From: JAVBOW01 sp031550125
Lineage (GTDB): Bacteria; Bacteroidota; Bacteroidia; Bacteroidales; Rikenellaceae
Length of the DNA stretch: 64,000 bases
Direction of reading: 5' to 3'
NCBI GenBank assembly: GCA_031550125.1
Contig: JAVBOW010000006.1
Location: 20,150-84,149 of the forward strand
Below are positions 40,758 to 50,160 of this stretch, piece by piece. Each line of letters starts with the position of its first letter. Position 1 is the first letter of the stretch. The translations under genes were made by a program, and so were the position numbers. Under the pieces are notes generated by a model. That model was given only the letters and a program-made list of their open reading frames with translations. It made no database searches and was not told the DNA's origin.

Positions 40758-42836
40758 ATGAAAAAAATCATTCTCGCCGCCATGACATTGAGCGCACTGT
40801 TTTCGGGATGCAAAAGCGACAACCCGCTGCTGAAGGATTTCGCCGCCCCGTTCGCCACTCCTCCTTTCGATAAGATCAAGCCGGAGCATTATAAACCCGC
40901 ATTCGAGGCCGCCATCCGGGAAATGATGGCCGAAGCAGAGGCCATAGCCGTCAACCCCGAAGCCCCCACGTTCGAAAATACCATCGTGGCGATGGAACGC
41001 AAGGGCGCGCGCCTGACGGCGATCTCCAACATATTCTTCAATATCACCGAGGCGGAGACGTCGCCCGAACTCGATTCTGTCGCCATCGAGATACAACCCA
41101 TGCTTACCAAAGCCAATAACGACATATCGCTCGACGAGCGCCTCTTCGCCCGCGTAAAGGCCGTCCACGACGCCGGCGGCCGGTACGACGCCCAGGACGG
41201 CATGCTGCTGGAGGAGACCTACAAAGGTTTCGTCCGCAACGGCGCAGCCCTTTCTGCCGAGGACAAAGAGCGCTACCGTGCCATAACAACCGAACTCTCG
41301 GGCCTGACGCTCAAATACGGTCAAAACCTCCTGGCCGCCACCAACGCCTTCTCGATGGACCTTACCGAAGAGCAGGTGGGCGGCCTTCCCGATTTCGCCA
41401 GGGAGAGCATGGCCCACGAAGCCGCCGCCAAAGGCCGCACGGGCTACCTGCTCACTCTGCAGGCTCCTTCCTTCATACCTTACATGACCTACGCCACCGA
41501 CCGCAACGTGAAAGAGAACGTATGGAGGGCCTACGGTTCGCGCTGCAATACTGGCGGCGATAGCGATAACACCGGTTTGGTCAAACGCATATCCGAACTG
41601 CGCATGCAGCTGGCCAACCTGCTGGGCTATCCCACCTTCGCCGATTACGAACTCGAGGAGCGCATGGCCGGAAGCCGCGCCGCCGTGGACGAATTCCTCG
41701 CCGGGCTTCTGGAAGCCTCGAAACCGTATGCCGAGAAGGATTTCACGCTCATCCGCGATATGGCCGCCTCGAAAGGCCTGGCCGATTTCAAACCCTGGGA
41801 CTGGAATTATTACGACGAGCAGTACAAAGAGGCGCGCTACAGCCTCAACGAAGAACTCGTTAAACCTTATCTGAAGCTCGAGAACGTGCAGGCCGGAATA
41901 TTTCTGCTGGCCGAAAAACTCTACGGACTCACTTTCAGGCAAAACACCTCCATCCCGGTCTACCATCCCGAAGTTACGACGTGGGAGGTTTACGACGAGT
42001 CGGGCAAGTTCATGGCCGTGGTCTACCTCGACTTCTTTCCCCGCGAGAGCAAACGCGGCGGGGCGTGGATGACTACTTTCCGCGATATGAGCATCGACGC
42101 CGCAGGGACGGAGATACGCCCCCTGATATCGCTCAACTGCAACTTCACCAAACCCACACCTTCCTCCCCGTCGCTGCTTACCTTCGACGAGTTCACGACG
42201 TTCCTGCACGAGTTCGGCCACTGCCTGCACGGCATCCTTGCCGAAGGTAAATATGCCTCTCAGACAGGTACCAACGTCTATCGCGATTTTGTGGAGCTTC
42301 CATCTCAGATAATGGAGAACTGGGCCACGGAGAAGGAATTCCTCGACCTGTGGGCCGTACATTACCAGACCGGCGAGAAGATGCCGGAAGAGCTGATAAC
42401 CAAGATCGTGGAGGCCAAAAACTACATGGCCGCATACCGGTGCGTCCGGCAGCTGTTCTACGGCATCGACGACATGGCCTGGCATAGCATAACCGCGCCG
42501 GTAGAGATTCCCGTCGACGAATTCGAACGCGCCGCCACGCGCGGTACCCAGATATTCGCCCCCGAAAAGGACATTTGCGTCTCCACCTCCTTTTCCCATA
42601 TTTTCAGCGGAGGCTATGCCGCGGGCTATTACAGCTATAAGTGGGCCGAGGTGCTGGAGGCGGACGCCTTCTCCCTTTTCAAGGAGAAAGGGATATTCAA
42701 CCGCGAGGTGGCGGATTCTTTCCGTCGCAACATACTCTCCAGGGGAGGCTCTGAAAATCCGATGGATCTTTATGTGCGCTTCCGCGGCCACAAGCCCGAC
42801 ATGACGGCGCTGCTGCGCAAGATGGGCGTGCAGTAA
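40758..42836 (+). CDS. dcp: M3-family peptidyl-dipeptidase (Dcp-like) lipoprotein
   Basis: 692 residues. Lipoprotein signal (AAMTLSALFSGC). Zinc site HEFGHCLHG (HExxH type, with the downstream Glu in the ENWA region) in the C-terminal half, with SLNCNFTKPTPSSPSLL before it; the long helical N-terminal part is typical of M3. Removes C-terminal dipeptides from short peptides. The lipobox suggests action in the periplasm or at the outer membrane rather than the cytosol, as is usual in Bacteroidetes. Confidence 0.93.
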   Translation: MKKIILAAMTLSALFSGCKSDNPLLKDFAAPFATPPFDKIKPEHYKPAFEAAIREMMAEAEAIAVNPEAPTFENTIVAMERKGARLTAISNIFFNITEAETSPELDSVAIEIQPMLTKANNDISLDERLFARVKAVHDAGGRYDAQDGMLLEETYKGFVRNGAALSAEDKERYRAITTELSGLTLKYGQNLLAATNAFSMDLTEEQVGGLPDFARESMAHEAAAKGRTGYLLTLQAPSFIPYMTYATDRNVKENVWRAYGSRCNTGGDSDNTGLVKRISELRMQLANLLGYPTFADYELEERMAGSRAAVDEFLAGLLEASKPYAEKDFTLIRDMAASKGLADFKPWDWNYYDEQYKEARYSLNEELVKPYLKLENVQAGIFLLAEKLYGLTFRQNTSIPVYHPEVTTWEVYDESGKFMAVVYLDFFPRESKRGGAWMTTFRDMSIDAAGTEIRPLISLNCNFTKPTPSSPSLLTFDEFTTFLHEFGHCLHGILAEGKYASQTGTNVYRDFVELPSQIMENWATEKEFLDLWAVHYQTGEKMPEELITKIVEAKNYMAAYRCVRQLFYGIDDMAWHSITAPVEIPVDEFERAATRGTQIFAPEKDICVSTSFSHIFSGGYAAGYYSYKWAEVLEADAFSLFKEKGIFNREVADSFRRNILSRGGSENPMDLYVRFRGHKPDMTALLRKMGVQ

Positions 42837-42895
42837 CCCTGCGGCGCGTTTGAATTCCGCCTGGCAGACGGTTTAACTCCTAACGGATAATATAT

Positions 42896-42903
42896 TATAT
42901 TTG
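42896..42903 (+). promoter_or_regulatory. promoter of the Ehr-like operon (TATATTTG)
   Basis: -7 box 23 bp before the GTG start at 42927; predicted start near 42909. A TTTA at 42872-42875 sits 20 bp upstream as a degenerate -33. Confidence 0.55.
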
Positions 42904-42926
42904 CAACCTGATTATAGCGTCACGCC

Positions 42927-44915
42927 GTGTCTTTACAACTGATACTCGCCGTTCTTTCCCCCCTGGTCTTCCTGGTTCCGCGCCGGGCCAAGGCGTGGTA
43001 TGTCATGGCCCTGGTTTGCACGGGGGCCGTCACGGCGCTTACGGCGGCCGTGAGGTGCCTGGCGCACGGGGTGTTCAGCTCGGGCGAACCTCTGCAGTGG
43101 CACTACAGGACGCTATTCGGCATGGAGTACGCTTCGATAGATGCGCTTTCGGCCGTATTTGTGGCGATTATATCGGTGGCGGCTATTGCAGTGACGCTCT
43201 ATATGCGCGGATATATGGCCCGCTATGAAGCCGAGCGCGCGCCGGCCCACCTCTCGTTACACTACATGTGCCTTGCGCTGCTCTTTTTCTCTATGTTGGG
43301 CGTGGTCACTTTCCGCGGCGGATACGGTTTTCTGTTCTGCTGGGAGCTTATGACCATATGCTCGTTTCTGCTGATAGCTTTCGACGCGCACAGGAAAGAG
43401 ACGAGGAAGGCGGCGCTGAACTACCTTATAATGATGCATGTGGGGTTCGTTTTTCTGCTCTCCGGCTTCATAACCATGCAGGCCAGGGGGTTGTCGGCGG
43501 ATTTCGATTCCCTGGGGGCTTATTTCAATATTTATCCCCCCATGCCGCTCTTTTTGCTTTTCCTTGTCGGCTTCGGTATGAAGGCGGGACTCTTTCCTCT
43601 GCATTCGTGGCTGCCCGAGGCGCATCCCGCAGCACCCGCCCACGTTTCGGCCTTTATGTCCGGCGTGATGATCAAGATGGGGGTGTACGGCGTTATGCGC
43701 GTGATTTCCTGCATGCAGTCGGGGCTTTTGGAGGCGGGTGCGGTGCTGTTTACCGTAGGTCTCGCGACGGGGGTGTGGGGCGTGCTTTTCGCCGCAGTGC
43801 AGAACGACGCCAAGAGGCTGCTGGCCTATTCGAGCATAGAGAATATAGGAATAATCTTCATGGCTATGGGCGCTGCGCTCGCAGGGCGCGCACAGCATAA
43901 TTCCATGCTGGCGCTGTGCGCCATGAGCGGGGCGCTGCTCCATACCGTTAACCATTCGCACTTTAAGACCCTGCTCTTCTTCGGGGCGGGCAATATCTAT
44001 ACGCAAGCGCACACCACTTCGCTCGAAGATCTGGGCGGCCTGGCCAAACGCATGCCGGCCACCGCCACACTTATGCTTGCCGGCGTGGCGGCTATATGCG
44101 CCCTGCCTCCATTGAGCGGATTCGTGTCGGAGTTCCTTATCTATTTCGGGTTTATCGACACCCTCGGCTCCGGCGACCGCGGCGTTATCATGGCCGTGGG
44201 AGGCATGCTTGCGTTGGCTTTCATCGGCGGGGTGGCGGCGATCGCCTTTTCCAAACTCTTCGGCGTGGTTTTCCTGGGCGAACCGCGCTCTCCCGGGGCC
44301 TCCGCGGCAGCAGAGGTCGACAGGTGGCGTATAGCGGCGTGCATCATCCCCGCCGCATGCGTGGCGGTAGTTGGGCTGGCTCCTTTCGTATTGCTCCCGA
44401 CGATATTCGATACAGCTGGAAACGTTACGGGTATAGGCAATGCGGGCATGATATACGCGCTGATAGGCCGCGATGTCTATACCATGGCCTGCGTGACGGG
44501 TATTTTTATAATTGTCGTCGCGGCGGTGATGCTGTTGCGCAGGTTTGCGTTGCGCAAACGTACGGTAGCCTCGTCGCCCACCTGGGGGTGTGGTTTCGGC
44601 TCTCCTTCGTCCTCTATGCAGTACAGCGGCGAGTCGTTTTCGGAGGGTTTGCAGAGCATATCCCCGCAACTCACAGATAGCCATAGGGACGGCAATGGCG
44701 TAAATCCCGACGAGATATTTCCGGCCGAGCATAATTTCAGCGTTCGCCGACGCGACCGCGTGGCCGCGCTTTTCAACGCCATGTGGGTTGAGGTGCTGCG
44801 ACGCCTAAATTCGCGTGTTATGGCAATGCGTACGGGCAAGGTCAATTACTACCTGCTCTACGCCCTGTTGTTCCTGTTGCTGGTATTGGTTTTCTCAATT
44901 TTGGGATTGATATGA
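42927..44915 (+). CDS. HyfB-like proton-channel subunit of an Ehr-type complex
   Basis: 662 residues, GTG start, about 16 membrane helices. NuoL/M/N (Mrp) antiporter family: the conserved glutamate in CWELMT, GMKAGLFPLHSWLPEAHP with the channel lysine, and HSHFKTLLFFGAGNIYTQ. The C-terminal WGCGFGSPSSSMQYSGESFS motif is characteristic of hydrogenase-4 subunit B (HyfB/HycC). It would translocate protons or sodium. First gene of a six-gene operon; its stop overlaps the next gene by four bases. Confidence 0.88.
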   Translation: MSLQLILAVLSPLVFLVPRRAKAWYVMALVCTGAVTALTAAVRCLAHGVFSSGEPLQWHYRTLFGMEYASIDALSAVFVAIISVAAIAVTLYMRGYMARYEAERAPAHLSLHYMCLALLFFSMLGVVTFRGGYGFLFCWELMTICSFLLIAFDAHRKETRKAALNYLIMMHVGFVFLLSGFITMQARGLSADFDSLGAYFNIYPPMPLFLLFLVGFGMKAGLFPLHSWLPEAHPAAPAHVSAFMSGVMIKMGVYGVMRVISCMQSGLLEAGAVLFTVGLATGVWGVLFAAVQNDAKRLLAYSSIENIGIIFMAMGAALAGRAQHNSMLALCAMSGALLHTVNHSHFKTLLFFGAGNIYTQAHTTSLEDLGGLAKRMPATATLMLAGVAAICALPPLSGFVSEFLIYFGFIDTLGSGDRGVIMAVGGMLALAFIGGVAAIAFSKLFGVVFLGEPRSPGASAAAEVDRWRIAACIIPAACVAVVGLAPFVLLPTIFDTAGNVTGIGNAGMIYALIGRDVYTMACVTGIFIIVVAAVMLLRRFALRKRTVASSPTWGCGFGSPSSSMQYSGESFSEGLQSISPQLTDSHRDGNGVNPDEIFPAEHNFSVRRRDRVAALFNAMWVEVLRRLNSRVMAMRTGKVNYYLLYALLFLLLVLVFSILGLI

Positions 44916-45832
44916 TGATTCAGGGAGTGGCGTCGATATTTATAATTCTCCTTTTGGCGTTCCTGTTGCCGGGGGTAATAAACCGTACCCGGGCCGTTCT
45001 CGCTGGACGCAAGGGCTATAGCCTCTACCAACATATAAGCAACGTGGGGCTGCTGATGCGCAAAGGCGCGGTATATTCGCCAACAACTACGCTTATTTTC
45101 CAGGTAGCCCCGGCAGTGTATTTGTCTTCGGCATTCACCGCGGCGCTGCTGTTGCCTGTGGGGTATTTCGTGCCGGCGCTCTCCTTCAAAGGCGACCTGG
45201 TGCTGTTCTTCTACCTGCTTGCCGCCGGGCGTTTCGCCCTTGTGCTGGCCGCGCTCGATACCGGCAGCAGTTTCGAGGGTATGGGCGCGAGCCGCGAAGC
45301 CCTCTACGGGGCGCTTGTCGAACCGGCGCTATTCGCCGTTGCCGGAACGCTGTCGCTGATAACAGGGCGGATAAGTTTCGGGCAGATGTTCACAGGCATG
45401 GATGTGTCGGGCGTAGATATGACCATCGTAGGACTGTTGGCGGTGTACGCTTTGTATAAGGCCGTCGTGGCGGAATCGGGACGCATTCCCGTTGACGATC
45501 CGCGCACCCACCTCGAACTGACCATGGTACACGAGGTCATGGTGCTGGACTACTGCGGTTTCGACCTGGGAGTGATAACCATGGCCGGATGGATAAAAAC
45601 TGCGGCGCTGTCTGTGCTGGCGGGCAACGTGGTGTCGGCCATGTTCTCGGGCAGCGTGTTCGTGGCCGTCGGGGCCACGGTGCTTGTGGCTGCGGCGGTG
45701 GGTTTCACCGAGTCGTTCAAGGCGCGCAACCGACTGTCGCGCAATACGACGTGGATATTTATGATCCTCGCGGTGGCATTGCTGCTGTTTTTTGTGGCGT
45801 TTATGCTCGTAAAACACGTTTCGACGATATGA
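44912..45832 (+). CDS. HyfC-like (NuoH family) membrane subunit
   Basis: 306 residues, about eight membrane helices. Signatures of the HyfC/HycD branch of NuoH: LDTGSSFEGMGASREALYGA and PVDDPRTHLELTMVHEVM, with the charged residues that link the membrane arm to the hydrophilic subunits. Overlaps the genes on both sides by four bases. It anchors the large and small subunits to the membrane arm. Confidence 0.9.
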   Translation: MMIQGVASIFIILLLAFLLPGVINRTRAVLAGRKGYSLYQHISNVGLLMRKGAVYSPTTTLIFQVAPAVYLSSAFTAALLLPVGYFVPALSFKGDLVLFFYLLAAGRFALVLAALDTGSSFEGMGASREALYGALVEPALFAVAGTLSLITGRISFGQMFTGMDVSGVDMTIVGLLAVYALYKAVVAESGRIPVDDPRTHLELTMVHEVMVLDYCGFDLGVITMAGWIKTAALSVLAGNVVSAMFSGSVFVAVGATVLVAAAVGFTESFKARNRLSRNTTWIFMILAVALLLFFVAFMLVKHVSTI

Positions 45833-46458
45833 TGTTTTTCCTTATAATATTGTTTGTGGTCAGCCTGGTTTACTTTTCCGTAACCGAGCGTTACCGCCAT
45901 TACTCCGCCCTTGTGATGATGCAAGGGTGGATACTCGCAGCGGTGGCCCTGCTGAGGCTCCATACCATCGAGATCGGCGAGTTGATTTTCGTTATAGCCG
46001 AAACCGTAATATTCAAGGCGCTGGTAGTGCCGTGGATGCTCTACCGCATAATTACGCGGACGAAGATCAACCGCATAGAGTCCTTCGGCCTGAGCCAGTT
46101 CTCTTCGCTCCTTTTTTCGCTTATGGCTCTGGTGGCGAGCATCGCAGTTACCTATTATATAGCCGACAGCACGGTGGATATGGTGTTTTTCGGGGTTGCT
46201 CTGTATGCGTTACTTAACGGGCTTATACTGATAGTTATGCGCCGCCGCATGTTCTCGCACCTGGTGGGTTTCCTCACCATCGAGAACGGCGTTTTCCTCT
46301 TTTCCATGGCCGTTGGCGCGCAGATGCCGTTCCTTATAAATCTGGCCATCCTGCTCGACATCCTTATGAGCGTGCTGATCCTCGGCTTGATGATCAGTAA
46401 GATAGGGGAGGGATTGCAGGTGATCGATTCCGACACCCTTACATCGCTTAAAGACTGA
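45829..46458 (+). CDS. HyfE-like membrane subunit
   Basis: 209 residues from ATG 45829. Six or seven hydrophobic helices; contains VIFKALVVPWMLYRIITRTK and RRRMFSHLVGFLTIENGVFL, typical of the HyfE subunit, which resembles NuoK plus an extra part. Small ion-path subunit. Its start overlaps the stop of the HyfC-like gene; eleven bases separate it from the next gene. Confidence 0.85.
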   Translation: MMFFLIILFVVSLVYFSVTERYRHYSALVMMQGWILAAVALLRLHTIEIGELIFVIAETVIFKALVVPWMLYRIITRTKINRIESFGLSQFSSLLFSLMALVASIAVTYYIADSTVDMVFFGVALYALLNGLILIVMRRRMFSHLVGFLTIENGVFLFSMAVGAQMPFLINLAILLDILMSVLILGLMISKIGEGLQVIDSDTLTSLKD

Positions 46459-46469
46459 CCTTACGGAAG

Positions 46470-47858
46470 ATGATAATAATATACCTCATATTGTCGCTTT
46501 TGGTCGCGGGATCGGTTATGACGGCTCGCTCACGCAGGGTTATGATTGCCGTATGCGTGGCTTTTTACGTTTTGCAGGCCGGTTTTGCCGTTTGGGCCGC
46601 CGTAGGCGCTTCGGGGCCTGCGTCGCCTTTCTTTGCGGCCGACAAGCTCGGCATGCTGTTTTTCGCTATCCTGGCCATAATATCGCCGCTCGTGTTTTGG
46701 GTGGGCCTGGATTACCTTAAGGAAGAGGCCCTGCCCAGGCTGAAGTTGTATAACTTCTTTACGATGGCCCTCTGTTTCTCGCTTGCCGGCGTGTATTTTG
46801 CCAACAACATTGCGGTTACGTGGATATTCGTGGAGGTAACGACACTGTGCGCCGCAGGCCTTGTCTATCATCGCCGTACGGCAGTGAGCCTTGAGGCTAC
46901 CTGGAAATATCTCTTCGTGTGCTCCACAGGGATAGCCATCGCCTATCTGGGTATCCTCCTGCTCGGCACGGCGGCTTCGGGCGGCGATATGACTTACGAC
47001 AACCTTGCCGGGGCGGTGTCTTCGGGCAATCCTCTGTATATGAAGATGGCTTTCCTTTTCATATTGGCAGGTTACAGCTGCAAACTCGAGATTTTCCCCC
47101 TCTATACCGTTGGCGTAGACGCCAATTCAGCCGCTCCTGCTCCTGCTTCGGCGCTGATATCCACAGCATTGGTTAACGGGGGCTTCGTAGCCCTTTACAG
47201 GGCCTACAAACTTTTCTCCTTGTCGGCGTTTTATCCATGGATGGGTAACGTGCTTATTCTGGCAGGGGTGGTTTCGGTTATGTTCGGCGCATTTTTCCTC
47301 AGGCGCACCAACCACTACAAGCGCTTTCTGGCATATTCCACGGTTGAGAATATGGGTATAGCGTTGATAGGCTTGGGCATCGGCGGGGTAGGGGTGTTTG
47401 CCGCAATACTCCATCTGACGGCGCATTCGCTGGTTAAATCGGGGCTTTTCCTGCAGATGTCGCGCGTGGGACGCATGTACGGCACTTACCGCATAAACCG
47501 TATAGGCGGATATATGGCCGCCGATCCTACCGGCGCGGCAACGCTCATGGTCCTCGTCGTGCTGTTACTGGCTTTTCCTCCTTCCGGCCTGTTCTTTTCC
47601 GAGGTTATGATCCTCGGCAAGGCTTTTGCGACGGGCAAATGGTGGCTTGCCGCAGTGGTGGTGCTGATGGTTTGCGTGGTGATATATACTTTTATGTGGC
47701 GTATCTTCCAACTTTGCTATAAACCGTCGGCCGTTAACGCCGCGCCTGACCGCGAACGGTCGCGCATGGCGGCTTTGGCGTTGGCGTTGCTGTCGCTCGT
47801 TCTGGGAATTTGGCAAGCCCAATGGTTTATCGAACTGCTTAACGGGATAGTGCAATGA
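46470..47858 (+). CDS. HyfF-like proton-channel subunit
   Basis: 462 residues, about 14 membrane helices, a second NuoL/M/N-type subunit. VEVTTLCAAGLVYHRRT holds the conserved Glu, GYSCKLEIFPLYTVGVD replaces the usual KxxxxPLHxWLP region, and RFLAYSTVENMGIALIG and HSLVKSGLFLQM follow. Shorter than the HyfB-like protein and lacking its C-terminal tail. Overlaps the large-subunit gene by four bases (ATGA). Confidence 0.87.
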   Translation: MIIIYLILSLLVAGSVMTARSRRVMIAVCVAFYVLQAGFAVWAAVGASGPASPFFAADKLGMLFFAILAIISPLVFWVGLDYLKEEALPRLKLYNFFTMALCFSLAGVYFANNIAVTWIFVEVTTLCAAGLVYHRRTAVSLEATWKYLFVCSTGIAIAYLGILLLGTAASGGDMTYDNLAGAVSSGNPLYMKMAFLFILAGYSCKLEIFPLYTVGVDANSAAPAPASALISTALVNGGFVALYRAYKLFSLSAFYPWMGNVLILAGVVSVMFGAFFLRRTNHYKRFLAYSTVENMGIALIGLGIGGVGVFAAILHLTAHSLVKSGLFLQMSRVGRMYGTYRINRIGGYMAADPTGAATLMVLVVLLLAFPPSGLFFSEVMILGKAFATGKWWLAAVVVLMVCVVIYTFMWRIFQLCYKPSAVNAAPDRERSRMAALALALLSLVLGIWQAQWFIELLNGIVQ

Positions 47859-49375
47859 ACTGGCTCGAAATAAACAACCGACAGGGCGCAGTGAGCCTCG
47901 ACGTCGTGCCGGTGTTGCCTTACGACGATTTCCATGCCGATGTGTGCGCCATGCTCGGGCGTGACGAATGCCACGTGGCCGAATATTTCGCCGTCAGACG
48001 CGCTAAGGGCGTCCTTGAGTTTTTCTGCATCGTAGCCGACGATATAAGGGGCATACTTTACGTATCGGCACATCGTTACGACGCCCTGCGCGATCCGGCT
48101 CTGCGCTCCGTTTCCGCCCTGTTTCCCGCAATGCATTGTTTCGAGAGGGAGATAGCCGAGCTGCATGGGGTGGAATTCGATGGCGATCCCTGGCCCAAAC
48201 CGTTACGTTATCCCGCTGCGGGGTCGTCGGGCGGAGGGTCGGCGGACGGCTATCCGTTCTACCGCATGCAGGGCGAGTCGCTTCACGAGGTGAATGTAGG
48301 CCCCATACACGCCGGCATCATCGAGCCGGGGGCTTTCCGCTTTATCTGCAACGGCGAGCGCGTGTTGCACCTGGAGATAGCCCTGGGCTACCAGCACCGG
48401 GGTATTGAACCTCTTATGTGCGCCGCGGGGAGCGCCCTGAGGCGCGTGTGCCTTGTCGAGGGCATAGCCGGCGACAGCGTCGTGGCTCACACCACCGCCC
48501 ACGCCATGCTCATGGAGAAACTTTCCGGAGCCACCCCCGCCGTAGGCCTCGACAAACTCAGGACCATAGCCCTGGAGCTGGAGCGCGTGGCCATGCATCT
48601 TGCCGACACCGGCGCGCTGTGCATGGATATAGGTTACCAGCTGGGCCAGGTTGCCTGCGAGGCCCTGCGCACCATCGTGATAAACACTACGCAACGCATA
48701 TGCGGGAACCGTTTCGGCAAGGGACTGATAAGGCCCATGGGCAGTAATTTTACCATAGATTCCGCGTTGGCCCGCGATATAGTGCATAAAACGGGCGAGG
48801 TGGCCCGCCGCTACGAAGAGGTTATAGATGATCTTAAAAACACCCCGTCGGTTTTGGCCCGTTTCGAAGAGTGCGGCGTCGTGAGCCGCGCCACGGCCCT
48901 GCGCATCGGCGCGGTGGGTATGGCGGCCCGCGCCAGCGGCCTTAACCGGGACGTGCGCTGCACGCACCCCTGGGGAGTTTACGACGACAGTTTCTCGCAC
49001 GAGGGCATAGCGCGCCACCAGGGCGACGTCATGGCCCGCCTTATGGTACGTGCCCGCGAGGTTTTCCAATCCATAACCTACGTGCAGTTCATATGCGAAT
49101 TGATGGCCGAGCAGCCCGAGGAGGTGTCCGCGCCCGATTACGACCTTCGTCCTTTGCCGGGCATGCTTGCCGTGGCGATGGTGGAGGGGTGGCGCGGCGA
49201 GATATGTCACGCCGCCGTCACCGACTACCGCGGGCGCCTGGCATGCTATAAGGTGAAAGATCCTTCTATGCATAACTGGCTGGCGCTGGCGCTGGCCGTC
49301 CGGGGGGCGGGTATATCCGATTTTCCGGTGTGCAACAAAAGTTTCAACCTGTCATATTGCGGACACGACCTTTGA
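47855..49375 (+). CDS. HyfG-like large subunit (NuoC-NuoD fusion) lacking NiFe ligands
   Basis: 506 residues. Residues 1-125 form a NuoC-type domain (HCFEREIAELHGVEFDGDPW); the rest resembles the NuoD/hydrogenase large subunit (HLEIALGYQHRGIEPLM). In group-4 NiFe hydrogenases the first ligand motif reads CGxC; here it is RRVCLVEGIAGDSVVAH, with one cysteine. At the C-terminus DPCxxC is replaced by DFPVCNKSFNLSYCGHDL. So no NiFe centre is expected, as in Ehr complexes. What it does with substrate or quinone is unknown. One base separates it from the HyfI-like gene. Confidence 0.85.
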   Translation: MNWLEINNRQGAVSLDVVPVLPYDDFHADVCAMLGRDECHVAEYFAVRRAKGVLEFFCIVADDIRGILYVSAHRYDALRDPALRSVSALFPAMHCFEREIAELHGVEFDGDPWPKPLRYPAAGSSGGGSADGYPFYRMQGESLHEVNVGPIHAGIIEPGAFRFICNGERVLHLEIALGYQHRGIEPLMCAAGSALRRVCLVEGIAGDSVVAHTTAHAMLMEKLSGATPAVGLDKLRTIALELERVAMHLADTGALCMDIGYQLGQVACEALRTIVINTTQRICGNRFGKGLIRPMGSNFTIDSALARDIVHKTGEVARRYEEVIDDLKNTPSVLARFEECGVVSRATALRIGAVGMAARASGLNRDVRCTHPWGVYDDSFSHEGIARHQGDVMARLMVRAREVFQSITYVQFICELMAEQPEEVSAPDYDLRPLPGMLAVAMVEGWRGEICHAAVTDYRGRLACYKVKDPSMHNWLALALAVRGAGISDFPVCNKSFNLSYCGHDL

Positions 49376-49376
49376 T

Positions 49377-50147
49377 ATGATACTCTCCAAGATAAAAATA
49401 CTCAGGAGCCACGGTAGTCAGTGGATACGCGATCTTTCCGGGGCGACTATCCCGGAACCTTACCGCGGTTGCCCTGTCATATCGCCGGTAGTGCCTCCGC
49501 GCACGGCCGCCAAACTTACGGGGCTTTGTCCCACGGGAGCCATCGCTTTCGACGGCGGCCTTACGCTGGACCTCGGCCGTTGTCTCTTCTGCGGGCAATG
49601 CGAGATAGCCTCGCCCGCATCGGTGCGTTTCACCACCAACTTCCGCATGGCCGCCTCGCGTCGCGAGGATCTTGTCATAACGGCGCAATCCGACGGCATG
49701 GTGCCTTTCGACCGCTCCGCTGTACGCGAATCCCTGCATGGTTTTTTCGATCACGCCCTCAAACTGCGCCAGGTGAGCGCCGGGGGCGACAACTCTTGCG
49801 AGATGGAACTCAACGCCTCGCAGAACGTCAATTTCGACCTGCCGCGCTACGGCATAGAATTCGTGGCCTCGCCACGTCATGCCGACGGGGTTGTGGTTAC
49901 GGGTCCCGTCACGGCGGCCATGGCCAACCCTCTGCAGATCTGCTACGATGCCATGCCTGAACCTAAGGTGGTTATAGCCGTGGGCGTCGACGCCATATCT
50001 GGCGGCCTCTTCGACGGCAGCCCGGCCCTCGACCGCTCTTTCTTCGACCGTCATCCCGCAGACCTTTACGTACCCGGCAACCCGGCCCATCCGCTTTCGT
50101 TTATAGACGGCGTGATGAAGCTTTGCGGGCGCGATCCCGACCAATAG
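49377..50147 (+). CDS. ferredoxin-HyfI (NuoB-like) fusion small subunit lacking most cluster ligands
   Basis: 256 residues. N-terminal part (about 28-90) is a reduced ferredoxin domain with Cys51, Cys69, Cys72 and Cys75, enough for one [4Fe-4S] cluster. The C-terminal part (about 130-250) is NuoB/HyfI-like: LPRYGIEFVASPRHADGVVV, TGPVT, MPEPKVVIAVG. Of the four usual cluster ligands only Cys141 remains; the others are Asp138, Asp205 (AVGVDAISGG) and Asn234 (VPGNPAHP). HyfH and HyfI are normally separate proteins, so this is a fusion and a degenerate one. Last subunit of the complex; chromate transporter genes follow after 13 bases. Confidence 0.85.
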   Translation: MILSKIKILRSHGSQWIRDLSGATIPEPYRGCPVISPVVPPRTAAKLTGLCPTGAIAFDGGLTLDLGRCLFCGQCEIASPASVRFTTNFRMAASRREDLVITAQSDGMVPFDRSAVRESLHGFFDHALKLRQVSAGGDNSCEMELNASQNVNFDLPRYGIEFVASPRHADGVVVTGPVTAAMANPLQICYDAMPEPKVVIAVGVDAISGGLFDGSPALDRSFFDRHPADLYVPGNPAHPLSFIDGVMKLCGRDPDQ

Positions 50148-50160
50148 CCCTCTGCCGACC

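Noticed and set aside
40437..42791. 784-codon minus-strand ORF opposite dcp
   Set aside because: Antisense shadow of a well-supported M3 peptidase gene.
43257..44732. 491-codon minus-strand ORF opposite the HyfB-like gene
   Set aside because: Antisense shadow; low-complexity His/Arg-rich translation and no membrane or domain pattern.
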